Shown piece after piece: positions 56,423 to 64,000 of a DNA stretch of 64,000 nt. The translations under genes were made by a program, and so were the position numbers. Below the pieces are notes generated by a model, which saw only the letters and a program-made list of their open reading frames with translations, did no database searches and had not been told where the DNA came from. Numbering within the stretch: position 1 is the first letter of the stretch; the number at the start of each line of letters is the position of its first letter. Location: NCBI GenBank assembly GCA_947498815.1, contig CANMLU010000003.1, positions 372,001 through 436,000 of the forward strand. The letters are read 5' to 3'. The DNA is from an uncultured Aquimarina sp. GTDB lineage: Bacteria; Bacteroidota; Bacteroidia; Flavobacteriales; Flavobacteriaceae.

Positions 56423-56462
56423 CAAAATATCTTAAGTTTACAAACTTTAACATTTAGTATAA

Positions 56463-56492
56463 AAAAAGCCTTTTCGTTTGAAAAGGCTTTTT
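56463..56492. terminator. Terminator next to the coxA relic
   Basis: AAAAAGCCTTTTC and GAAAAGGCTTTTT pair over 13 bp with a 4-nt loop and T-runs on both strands. It lies where a terminator follows the intact coxA (57769-57808), relative to the relic next to it. Confidence 0.85.
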
Positions 56493-56513
56493 AATATTTT
56501 TAAACATTCACTT

Positions 56514-56562
56514 TTAGTGATGCATTTCTTATTCTCCGTTTTGTAATGGTATAACCTGAATC
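56514..56562 (-). pseudogene. Decayed copy of the coxA 3' end
   Basis: On the minus strand it reads IPLQNGE, stop, EMHH, stop, matching the coxA end TPLQDGEEEMYH, stop, with one Glu codon turned into TAA. About 37 of 43 bases match 57829-57871. The match ends upstream in an unrelated T-rich stretch. A 66-codon frame across this region on the minus strand has no support as a gene. The rest of this 253-bp gap holds only the terminator and the operator described nearby. Confidence 0.8.
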
Positions 56563-56618
56563 TTTTGTTTTTTTTATAAAACAAATATATTAAAAAGAGC
56601 CCCCTGATTATTTTATAC

Positions 56619-57047
56619 TTAGGGTAATTCTGTTTTCGATTCAACATCTTCTAAATTATTCTTAAATGTAATTAGAACAAATAGTCCGAAAACAATTTGT
56701 GAAAATATCATATAATATTTTTGTATCCATTTTACGAATCCTATTGGGGAACTAAGGTATAATTCTTCTATATAAAAAATGTTGTTATGAATTACATCAC
56801 AAAAAATAATCAAAAGGGTAAGATAAAGGCCCGTTTTGGGTTTAAAAAACAATAGAGCAGCTGCAAGAGGGTCCAGAAATGTCAAACAGTCCCAAAATAT
56901 TTTCGAAATAAAAGGAGCATTGTAGTTAGAAGACAAAAACCCATTTTTCAAAATCCAGGTTACATGTGTATAGGTACCTATAAGCATACCAACTATTTGA
57001 GCAATTAAAATTACTTTTGTACTTCTTTTAAGATTTTTAAAAATCAT
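56619..57047 (-). CDS. Four-helix membrane protein of unknown function
   Basis: A 142-aa protein from ATG 57047, which places the first helix near the N-terminus; a 34-codon upstream extension into the GNAT gene is possible but lacks a convincing start. Helices: STKVILIAQIVGMLIGTYTHV, FLDPLAAALLFFK, GLYLTLLIIFCDVIHNNIF, YYMIFSQIVFGLFVLITF. I recognise no family. It follows the GNAT gene by 64 bp in the segment between coxA and the coxA relic. Confidence 0.7.
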   Translation of the reverse strand: MIFKNLKRSTKVILIAQIVGMLIGTYTHVTWILKNGFLSSNYNAPFISKIFWDCLTFLDPLAAALLFFKPKTGLYLTLLIIFCDVIHNNIFYIEELYLSSPIGFVKWIQKYYMIFSQIVFGLFVLITFKNNLEDVESKTELP

Positions 57048-57111
57048 TTTTTTGGCTGTCAATATTGTGTTAGTTACATATTTGACATCTCTATACTTGT
57101 CATGTATACAT

Positions 57112-57642
57112 TCAATCTTTAAATTCTTTTGGGTATTCAACCATTCCACTTATTCGCTTTAATCCATTTTTGGTTAATTCAATAACCATACAATTCCCCT
57201 TAGGTACATCAAAAGGCAATTTGATTTCATACTTATCAGCTCTTTGATATCCGAATCTTGGATAATATTTTTCATGCCCTATAAGTACTATGGATTTATA
57301 CCCCAATTCTTTTGCTATCTTGTGTGATGCTATTATTAACTTTCCTCCTATACCTTTTCTTTGATATTCTGGAAGCACTGATAATGGAGCAAGAGCCAAT
57401 GAAACAAACACATCTTGTTTATTCCTTATTTTTATTTTGGTAAGTAAAATATGGCCAACTATTTTACCGCTTGATTCAGCAACTAAAGAAAGTTCTGGAA
57501 TGTATTCAGCAGAGCTTCTTAAACGTTCGACCAAGTATTGTTCCTTATGGTTACTTTTTTGTTCAGTTTCAAAGGCTTTTGCTATTAGATTGAAAACTGT
57601 TTCATGTTCTCCTTTACGTTCTTGTCTAATTGTTATATTCAT
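57112..57642 (-). CDS. GNAT family N-acetyltransferase
   Basis: A 176-aa acyltransferase with the motif A signature VLPEYQRKGIGGKLI (acetyl-CoA binding) and the YhbS-type segments IRQERKGEHETVFNLIAKAF, SGKIVGHILLTK and VLIGHEKYYPRFGYQRADKYEI. The acceptor is unknown. It lies 187 bp after coxA within the inserted segment and is followed by a membrane protein. Confidence 0.9.
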   Translation of the reverse strand: MNITIRQERKGEHETVFNLIAKAFETEQKSNHKEQYLVERLRSSAEYIPELSLVAESSGKIVGHILLTKIKIRNKQDVFVSLALAPLSVLPEYQRKGIGGKLIIASHKIAKELGYKSIVLIGHEKYYPRFGYQRADKYEIKLPFDVPKGNCMVIELTKNGLKRISGMVEYPKEFKD

Positions 57643-57768
57643 ACGATTAGATTCTTAACACTTAACTTTTATGGTTTTCCATACAAATACCCTTAATACC
57701 TAAAATCGCCATTTTCTAGTACTTAGCAGCAGGGTGTGTAATTTAAAAAAGTAAGGTTTGTTTGATGC

Positions 57769-57808
57769 AAAAAGAGGCCGTCTTAATATTTTTAGACGGC
57801 CTCTTTTT
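57769..57808. terminator. Terminator after coxA
   Basis: A perfect 15-bp stem, AAAAAGAGGCCGTCT with AGACGGCCTCTTTTT, loop 10 nt, T-run included. It lies 20 bp after the coxA stop. Confidence 0.92.
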
Positions 57809-57828
57809 ATATTTCATATACATCGACA

Positions 57829-59643
57829 TTAGTGATACATTTCTTCTTCTCCGTCCTGTAATGGCGTTATCTGTGACACAAAATCTTGTCCAGCGATCAC
57901 GTATTCTCCATCTTCATTGGTTTTACTATAATCATAAGGCCATCTATACACGTGTGGTATATCTCCAGGCCAGTTACCATGCATGTGCTCTACCGGAGTA
58001 GTCCATTCCATAGTGTTTGAGTTCCACGGGTTTCGTGTTGCTTTCTTACCATAGAATATCGAAACAATGAAATTATACAAGAACACCAATTGTGCCGCAG
58101 CAGTAATAAGAGCAAAGACTGTAATCAATACATTTGTATCCGCAAGGTCATCAAAATACGGGAAATTAGAGTTCGTATAGTAACGTCTTGGTAATCCTGC
58201 CATACCTATAAAGTGCATTGGAAAGAATACTCCATATGCTCCGATGGCAGTTACCCAGAAATGAATATATCCGAGGTTTTTATTCATCATTTTACCATAC
58301 ATCTTGGGGAACCAATGATATACTCCTGCAAAAAGACCGTACAATGCAGAAATACCCATTACTAAGTGGAAATGCGCCACTACAAAATAGGTATCATGAA
58401 CATTAATATCCAAGGTACTATCTCCAAGGATAATCCCTGTAAGACCTCCTGTTATAAATGTAGATACAAGTCCTATGGAGAATAACATTGCCGGATTGAG
58501 CTGCAAGTTACCTTTCCATAAGGTTGTTATATAATTAAATGCTTTAACTGCAGAAGGTATTGCAATCAATAATGTTGTAAATGTAAATACAGATCCAAGG
58601 AATGGGTTCATTCCTGAGATAAACATATGGTGACCCCAAACAATTGTAGATAAAAATGCAATTGCTAATATCGAAGCGACCATCGCTCTATATCCAAATA
58701 TTGGTTTTCGAGAATTCGTAGCGATAATCTCTGAAGTTATTCCCAACGCAGGTAATAATACAATATATACCTCTGGATGTCCTAAGAACCAGAATAAGTG
58801 TTCAAAAAGTACTGGTGAACCACCTTGGTTATGCAATACTTCTCCTTGTATATAAATATCACTTAGGTAAAATGAAGTACCAAAACTTCTATCCATGATC
58901 AACAATAATGCTGCAGATAATAATACTGGGAACGATACAATACCGATGATAGCCGTTACAAAGAATGCCCATATTGTTAATGGCATTCTAGTCATTGACA
59001 TTCCCTTGGTACGTAAGTTGATTACCGTTACTACATAATTCAATGAACCTAATAATGAAGATGCAATAAAAATTGCCATAGAAACCAACCATAAGGTCAT
59101 ACCCGTTCCGGATCCTCCAATTGCTTGTGGTAATGCACTTAATGGTGGATAGATTGTCCAACCGGCCGATGCAGGCCCTGCTTCGGCAAATAATGATAAT
59201 ACCATGATTACACTACTTAAGAAGAATAACCAATAGGATATCATATTTAAGAATCCCGAAGCCATATCTCGAGCTCCAATCTGCAATGGAATTAATAAGT
59301 TACTAAACGTACCACTTAAACCAGCGGTAAGTACAAAGAATACCATGATAGTACCATGGATGGTTACTAAAGCCAAATAAATACTTGGATCCATAATCCC
59401 ATCTTCACCAAACTTACCTAACAATATTTCATAGATCGTAAATTGGTGGTCTGGCCACGCCAATTGCATTCTAAATAAAATTGACATAGCTATACCAATA
59501 ATACCCATGATCAATCCAGTAATCAAATACTGTTTTGAGATCATTTTATGATCCTGACTAAAGATATATTTGGTTATAAATGTCTCTTTATGATGTCCGT
59601 GATCATCGTGAGCATGATCATCTGCGTGTGCTATTGCTGACAT
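57829..59643 (-). CDS. coxA: Cytochrome c oxidase subunit I
   Basis: A 604-aa heme-copper oxidase subunit I with twelve or more helices. The metal-site motifs are visible: LFWFLGHPEVYIVLLPALG (CuB His cross-linked to Tyr), TIVWGHHMFISGM (two CuB His) and VHDTYFVVAHFHLVMG (heme ligands). The N-terminus is His-rich (HADDHAHDDHGHH). It follows coxB by 47 bp and ends the act-cox operon. Its 3' end has a decayed copy at 56514. Confidence 0.97.
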   Translation of the reverse strand: MSAIAHADDHAHDDHGHHKETFITKYIFSQDHKMISKQYLITGLIMGIIGIAMSILFRMQLAWPDHQFTIYEILLGKFGEDGIMDPSIYLALVTIHGTIMVFFVLTAGLSGTFSNLLIPLQIGARDMASGFLNMISYWLFFLSSVIMVLSLFAEAGPASAGWTIYPPLSALPQAIGGSGTGMTLWLVSMAIFIASSLLGSLNYVVTVINLRTKGMSMTRMPLTIWAFFVTAIIGIVSFPVLLSAALLLIMDRSFGTSFYLSDIYIQGEVLHNQGGSPVLFEHLFWFLGHPEVYIVLLPALGITSEIIATNSRKPIFGYRAMVASILAIAFLSTIVWGHHMFISGMNPFLGSVFTFTTLLIAIPSAVKAFNYITTLWKGNLQLNPAMLFSIGLVSTFITGGLTGIILGDSTLDINVHDTYFVVAHFHLVMGISALYGLFAGVYHWFPKMYGKMMNKNLGYIHFWVTAIGAYGVFFPMHFIGMAGLPRRYYTNSNFPYFDDLADTNVLITVFALITAAAQLVFLYNFIVSIFYGKKATRNPWNSNTMEWTTPVEHMHGNWPGDIPHVYRWPYDYSKTNEDGEYVIAGQDFVSQITPLQDGEEEMYH

Positions 59644-59690
59644 ATCGGTAATTCTTTTTTAATATGATATATTAATTCTTCTTTTTCTTC

Positions 59691-60767
59691 TTAGTTACTT
59701 GCTTGAGCAGATAGTTGCTCTCCGAAAGTTTGCTGTGTCTTCAACCAAGCTTCATAATCTTCTTCAGATTCTACAACTATTTTCATTTGCATATTATAGT
59801 GAGAAACTCCACAAATCTTATTACATAAAAGGTAATACTCAAATGTATAAGGTTCTAGTGCTTCATCACCCTTGGCAACTAATTTTTTGCTTTTTTCTTT
59901 TCTGATCTTGTTGATAGTAGCTACTTTCTCTTTCATAAACTCACTATTCCTCATTTCTTCTGAAGTCATTGTTGGTGTATATGAAAACTCTGTGATCATA
60001 CCAGGAACCACATTCATTTGTGCTCTAAAGAAAGGCATATATGCAGAATGCAAAATATCCTGAGATCTCATCTTGAAGATCACTTTTCTATTCACTGGCA
60101 AGTGCAATTCTGTGGTGACCTTATCATCTTTACCATAATTGTCTGAAACATCAATACCCAGTGTATTGATCCCCTCAATATAACGCACATTAGCCTTTCC
60201 TAATTCATTGTCTGCTCCTGCATATCTTGCTCTCCAGTCAAACTGGTAGGCATACAATTCTACAATTAATGGATCTCCCTCTTCTTCATCGATATTCATA
60301 ATATCTGTCCAGGTAAACAATCCGTATATGATTAATCCGGCTAATACGATAACGGGGATGATCGTCCAGATAAACTCAAGTTTATCATTATCAGCAAAAA
60401 ACAAGGCTTTATTTTCTTTTTTACCTCGATACTTATACGCGAAATAATGTAATAAACCTTGTGTAAGGAACTGTACAATAAATATCAGTACCATAGAGAT
60501 TACCATCAATTGATCATAATCCACTCCATGTTCTGAAGCCGATTCTGGAAGGAAAAAGGTATGATACTGTACAAAACAATATATGGTCAATAAGTACATA
60601 AATATTACAAACGCAAGCATTAGCTTACCATGCAAATTATTATCCCTATCATTTGCAACTTGAGAATTATCTGCGTCTTTCAATTGAGACAATTTCAAAA
60701 TCTTTGACATTTGCCACAACGTGATTCCGAAAAGCGCTATAACTACTATGGTTAAGAATACAGTCAT
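59691..60767 (-). CDS. coxB: Cytochrome c oxidase subunit II
   Basis: A 358-aa subunit II with an N-terminal helix, a second and third helix (about residues 50-68 and 130-155), and a periplasmic cupredoxin domain carrying the CuA motif CNKICGVSHYNM. The usual Glu between the two Cys is Lys here. WDYxW-type electron entry is represented by LYAYQFDWRARYAG. It lies 33 bp after actF, consistent with a quinol:cytochrome c-oxidase supercomplex. Confidence 0.95.
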   Translation of the reverse strand: MTVFLTIVVIALFGITLWQMSKILKLSQLKDADNSQVANDRDNNLHGKLMLAFVIFMYLLTIYCFVQYHTFFLPESASEHGVDYDQLMVISMVLIFIVQFLTQGLLHYFAYKYRGKKENKALFFADNDKLEFIWTIIPVIVLAGLIIYGLFTWTDIMNIDEEEGDPLIVELYAYQFDWRARYAGADNELGKANVRYIEGINTLGIDVSDNYGKDDKVTTELHLPVNRKVIFKMRSQDILHSAYMPFFRAQMNVVPGMITEFSYTPTMTSEEMRNSEFMKEKVATINKIRKEKSKKLVAKGDEALEPYTFEYYLLCNKICGVSHYNMQMKIVVESEEDYEAWLKTQQTFGEQLSAQASN

Positions 60768-60800
60768 TTTTATCTATCTTCTTTTTTTACAATTCTAATT

Positions 60801-62126
60801 TTAATAATGGAAATGTTTACTTTCCTCTAAATACGGGTTTCCTTTTGCCAGTAATGGAGCTTTGGTAAGTGCTCTAAAAACAACAAACAAGAACAGTCCT
60901 AAGAACAATAATACCGCACTTATTTCACTGATACCAATGAACCAAGATTTACCAACTGTTGCAGGCATTACCATATTGTATATATCTATATAGTGACCGC
61001 AAAGAATTACAATTCCTGCCATTACTACAAACCAATTTACTCGTTTGAAATCGCTATTCATTAACACTAGTAACGGGAAAACAAAGTTCATTACAACCAT
61101 TCCAAAAAATGGAAGTTTATAATCCTCGATACGTGTAATGAAATATGTTACCTCTTCTGGAATATTAGAATACCAGATTAACATAAATTGAGAGAACCAA
61201 AGGTAAGTCCAAAAAATACTAATCCCGAACATAAATTTAGCCAAATCATGGATATGACTATCATTCACAAACTCCATATAGCCCTTTGACTTCAGATAAA
61301 TAGTCATTAAAGCAATTGTGGTAATACCAGATACAAATAAACTTGCAAATACGTACCATCCAAATAGTGTACTAAACCAGTGTGGATCGAAACTCATAAT
61401 CCAGTCCCAAGACATCATAGATTCTGTATAAATAAAGAATACTAAGAATCCCGCAGATATCTTAAAACTTTTCTTATACCATTTATTTCCTTCAGAATCC
61501 TCATCTTGTTTTCTAGAATATTTTACCGCAAAATGACGATATAATAACCATCCACCCATAAAGATTGCTGCTCTTATAATAAAACCGGTTCCGTTTAACC
61601 AACTTGCTTTACCTGTAATCAATGCATCATAATCTTTACTTGTAACATCTAAAACATCCGGATTTGCCCAGACAAATAAATGATTTACATGAAATCCTGA
61701 TAACGCTAAAATTACAAAAAGGATTAAACCACCTGGTACTAAATAAGCTGTTATAGCCTCCATAACTCTAAATAAAACCGGAGACCATCCTGCTTGTGAT
61801 GCAAATTGTATTGCATAAAACGCCAATACACCTAATGCAATCATAAAAAAGAAAAATGCTGCAACATATAATGAAGCCCAGGGTTTATTTTGTAGTTGAT
61901 GCAAAACATGTTCGTAATGTGCATCACCTCCGTGTGCATCTTCAGCTCCATGGCCTGCAGCTTGAGCTTCGCCATGACCTCCACCATGAGCATCGTGTGC
62001 TGCCATCATTTCTTTTACCTCTTCTATAGATCCGGGTCTATCGGCAAATCCTATAATAAGACCTACTAGACCTACAACCATAAGGATGATAGAAAATAAT
62101 CTTAATCTATTTGATAGCGTATACAT
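60801..62126 (-). CDS. ActF, quinone-binding membrane subunit of alternative complex III
   Basis: A 441-aa protein with about ten helices, a His/Gly-rich N-terminal periplasmic loop (AHDAHGGGHGEAQAAGHG) and NrfD-like segments (FRVMEAITAYLVPGGLILFVILALSGFHV, WDWIMSFDPHWFSTLFGWYVF). Alternative complex III oxidises menaquinol and passes electrons to the oxidase. It lies between the cytochrome subunit ActE and coxB. Confidence 0.92.
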   Translation of the reverse strand: MYTLSNRLRLFSIILMVVGLVGLIIGFADRPGSIEEVKEMMAAHDAHGGGHGEAQAAGHGAEDAHGGDAHYEHVLHQLQNKPWASLYVAAFFFFMIALGVLAFYAIQFASQAGWSPVLFRVMEAITAYLVPGGLILFVILALSGFHVNHLFVWANPDVLDVTSKDYDALITGKASWLNGTGFIIRAAIFMGGWLLYRHFAVKYSRKQDEDSEGNKWYKKSFKISAGFLVFFIYTESMMSWDWIMSFDPHWFSTLFGWYVFASLFVSGITTIALMTIYLKSKGYMEFVNDSHIHDLAKFMFGISIFWTYLWFSQFMLIWYSNIPEEVTYFITRIEDYKLPFFGMVVMNFVFPLLVLMNSDFKRVNWFVVMAGIVILCGHYIDIYNMVMPATVGKSWFIGISEISAVLLFLGLFLFVVFRALTKAPLLAKGNPYLEESKHFHY

Positions 62127-62166
62127 ATCTTTATAATATCGTTATTCTTAACTTTTTACTAATGCA

Positions 62167-62817
62167 CTAGTGTGCGTTACTGTGATCTTCTGTTGATTCG
62201 TGGTGTTCCTCTTCAACTTTTGGTGCAACAACTGCAACATCGGTATCGATTCGAGCGGTTTTTCCTTCTAGGTCTGCTTTAAGCTTCTCTACATATTGAA
62301 CAATCTGCCAACGCTCATGTTCACTAGTTTGAGATGCATAAGAACCCATAGAGTTAATCCCGTAATACATTACATGATAAATACTACCTTCGGTAATTGC
62401 TCTACCTATATCATCATAACTTGGTACCCCAAGAATTTTTTCTCTTTGTACCAAGGTACCTTTTCCATCACCCTTTGCACCATGGCAAATTGCGCAGTAA
62501 ATATCGTATAATGCTTTTCCTTTTTCTTGATTATCCACAGTATAACGAATAGGATTTTTAAGAGAGTCCTTTGCTTGCTGATAACCTTCATTAGAGTTTT
62601 CTAATTCATACGGTATCCACCCTCTAGGAATAGAACCTTCGGCTGGTAACATTGCTTCCTGACCTCCAGGAAAAACACCATACTCTCCGTATGTCTCATA
62701 CCCTACAGATTCATACATATTTGGCATATACTGATAATTTGGCTTGGTATCCTTTTTACAAGACACCACACAAATCATCGCTATTGCTACTGCTAATATT
62801 TTTATAGTATTCTTCAT
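62167..62817 (-). CDS. ActE, monoheme cytochrome c lipoprotein
   Basis: A 216-aa lipoprotein (lipobox VVSC) with one heme c motif CAICHGAKGDG around residue 110 and possible Met ligands in YHVMYYGINSMGSYASQ. The C-terminus is Glu/His-rich (EEEHHESTEDHSNAH). It carries electrons within alternative complex III to the oxidase. It lies 5 bp after actD and 40 bp before actF. Confidence 0.93.
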   Translation of the reverse strand: MKNTIKILAVAIAMICVVSCKKDTKPNYQYMPNMYESVGYETYGEYGVFPGGQEAMLPAEGSIPRGWIPYELENSNEGYQQAKDSLKNPIRYTVDNQEKGKALYDIYCAICHGAKGDGKGTLVQREKILGVPSYDDIGRAITEGSIYHVMYYGINSMGSYASQTSEHERWQIVQYVEKLKADLEGKTARIDTDVAVVAPKVEEEHHESTEDHSNAH

Positions 62818-62822
62818 TATTA

Positions 62823-63362
62823 CTAATGGTTATCGTCTTCCTTATCTATTACTTTAATCTCTACTGCTCCAGTATCGCTTAACAAACTTGTAAGCTGATC
62901 TACATCATGATTACCTGCATCCACTTCCATTAAGAAATGATCATCAGTAGTTCTTACATCAGGATTTTCTGCTTGTTTAAATGGCCATAATCTACTTCTC
63001 ATATAAAAAGTAATTACCATTAAATGCGCTGCAAAAAACACAGTAAGTTCAAACATAATAGGAACAAAGGCAGGCATGTTTTCGATATAGCTAAAACTTG
63101 GTTTACCGCCAATATTTTGTGGCCAATCCTCGATCATGATAAAATTCATCATCAAAATCGCCACTATTAATCCAACACATCCGTACATAAACGATGTAAT
63201 CGCAAGACGTGTATGTGGTAATCCCATTGCTTTATCTAGTCCGTGAACCGGAAAAGGACAAAATACCTCTTCGATATGATAATGCTCTGCTCGAACTTTT
63301 TTAACGGCGTCCATCAAGACGTCATCATCTATATATAGTGCATGTATAACTTTCGATGCCAT
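62823..63362 (-). CDS. ActD, DUF3341 membrane subunit of alternative complex III
   Basis: A 179-aa protein from ATG 63362 (ASKVIHALYIDDDVLMDAVK); the longer frame reaches into actC and is rejected. It has the DUF3341 pattern: a cytoplasmic domain with VEEVFCPFPVHGLDKAMG-like sequence, then two membrane helices (SFMYGCVGLIVAILMMNF, MFELTVFFAAHLMVITF) and a C-terminal soluble end. It binds no cofactor but supports ActC/ActF. Confidence 0.93.
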   Translation of the reverse strand: MASKVIHALYIDDDVLMDAVKKVRAEHYHIEEVFCPFPVHGLDKAMGLPHTRLAITSFMYGCVGLIVAILMMNFIMIEDWPQNIGGKPSFSYIENMPAFVPIMFELTVFFAAHLMVITFYMRSRLWPFKQAENPDVRTTDDHFLMEVDAGNHDVDQLTSLLSDTGAVEIKVIDKEDDNH

Positions 63363-63366
63363 ACTT

Positions 63367-64000
63367 CTAGTTATTTTTAAGTTGTTCTGCCTGTCCAGCC
63401 CAATCGTCACGTTGTGCTCTACCAGGGAAAGATCCAGTGATACTATCTAATAAATCGTATTCAGTTTTGGTCATTTTGCTTACCTGATCAAAAGTAAATA
63501 CTCCAATTTCGTTCAGTTTCTTTTCCATTACGGGTCCGATACCGTTAACCTTTTTAAGGTCATCCGCAGTCTGAGTGGATGGATTAAATGTTCCAAGGTT
63601 ACCCAATAAACTATTGATGTCTTCTTGACTTGTTTCTTTAGATTCAGCTTTTTTGGCCGGCTTTTTATCAGCCGCAGCTACTTTAGCTTTTCCTTTAGGA
63701 AGTTCATCTCTATGATCTATTCCTGCTTCTCTAAGTTTCTTATATTTCTCTCCCGAAGATTTCAGGATTGTTTTCACTTCTGCCTGCGCAATCACAGGGA
63801 ATGTACGAGCATACAATAAGAATAAGACAAAGAAGAATCCGATTGTTCCGATAAATATTCCGATATCAACAAAAGTTGGAGAAAACATCGTCCATGAAGA
63901 TGGTAAGTAATCTCTGTGTAATGAAGTCACGATAATTACAAAACGCTCAAACCACATCCCAATATTTACTACTATTGAGATAAAGAAAGAAAACATAATA
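63367..64000 (-). CDS. ActC (NrfD-like) C-terminal part with helix-hairpin-helix tail, partial
   Basis: The C-terminal 209 residues of a protein that continues beyond the window edge. The first ~80 residues are two NrfD-type helices ([20 protein letters not shown] and [20 protein letters not shown]). A Lys/Ala-rich linker follows and then a helix-hairpin-helix domain ([29 protein letters not shown]). ActC is the main quinone-binding membrane subunit of alternative complex III. The tail is not part of the canonical subunit. Confidence 0.9.
   Translation of the reverse strand, partial: IMFSFFISIVVNIGMWFERFVIIVTSLHRDYLPSSWTMFSPTFVDIGIFIGTIGFFFVLFLLYARTFPVIAQAEVKTILKSSGEKYKKLREAGIDHRDELPKGKAKVAAADKKPAKKAESKETSQEDINSLLGNLGTFNPSTQTADDLKKVNGIGPVMEKKLNEIGVFTFDQVSKMTKTEYDLLDSITGSFPGRAQRDDWAGQAEQLKNN

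Noticed and set aside
56447-56647. 66-codon minus-strand frame with basic composition
   Set aside because: It spans the terminator and the coxA relic and has no start context or family signs.
1-64000. tRNA, rRNA, CRISPR, transposase or integrase
   Set aside because: None was recognised on either strand; short RNAs without obvious hairpins could still be missed by eye.

Overview
The window looks like a chromosomal segment of a marine-type Flavobacteriia (Bacteroidota), probably close to Aquimarina. The evidence is a low G+C content, a full-length SprA and a PorP/SprF protein of the type IX secretion system, TAnnTTTG-type -7 promoter boxes, an alternative complex III-cytochrome oxidase gene set, and Bacteroidota-style lipoprotein signals. 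I see no rRNA, tRNA, CRISPR array, transposase, integrase or phage gene.

Layout. 1-8.2 kb: secreted or lipoprotein genes, a PorP/SprF gene, an Nfu-type Fe-S scaffold, dodecin, a YyaL/SSP411-type protein and a tandem pair of secreted paralogues. 8.1-16 kb (minus strand): tsaB preceded by a six-gene MacAB-TolC-like export operon (ATPase, two permeases, two adaptors, TolC). 16.2-21.6 kb (minus): the assembly half of the terminal oxidase (cyoE, two subunit III genes, subunit IV, Sco, DUF420). 21.7-24.3 kb: a metallo-hydrolase and two TonB proteins. 24.4-35.6 kb (minus): vanZ-like, gcvH, the very large sprA, ruvA and a malic enzyme-phosphotransacetylase fusion. 35.7-40.6 kb (minus): a trehalase and Na+/solute symporter operon with a 20-bp perfect palindrome upstream, then queG. 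57.8-64 kb (minus): actC (partial), actD, actE, actF, coxB, coxA, i.e. quinol oxidation coupled to an aa3-type oxidase.

Accessory zones. The stretches queG-ruvB (40.6-52.5 kb) and ruvB-coxA (53.6-57.8 kb) carry the unusual content. They hold six small genes for Cys-containing peptides with double-glycine-type leaders; four of the six are too short or too hidden for routine calling. They also hold an ECF sigma factor with a membrane TPR protein, a TPR-CHAT protease, a PLAT-like lipoprotein, an Asp-box propeller protein, a P450, an amidohydrolase and a MarR-controlled redox gene set. No modifying enzyme and no C39-peptidase exporter is present in the window.

Main discovery. Four of the six peptide genes are compact cassettes. 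Each has a roughly 35-nt element that can fold as an H-type pseudoknot, 24-31 nt before the start codon, then the peptide, then a hairpin. The pseudoknot stems differ in sequence between cassettes but keep pairing, and the inner linker is exactly 8 nt in all four. This points to a conserved cis-acting RNA controlling peptide precursors. In addition, a decayed copy of the ruvB 5' end and a decayed copy of the coxA 3' end lie between the intact ruvB and coxA, suggesting this interval grew by insertions of foreign DNA carrying diverged flanks.
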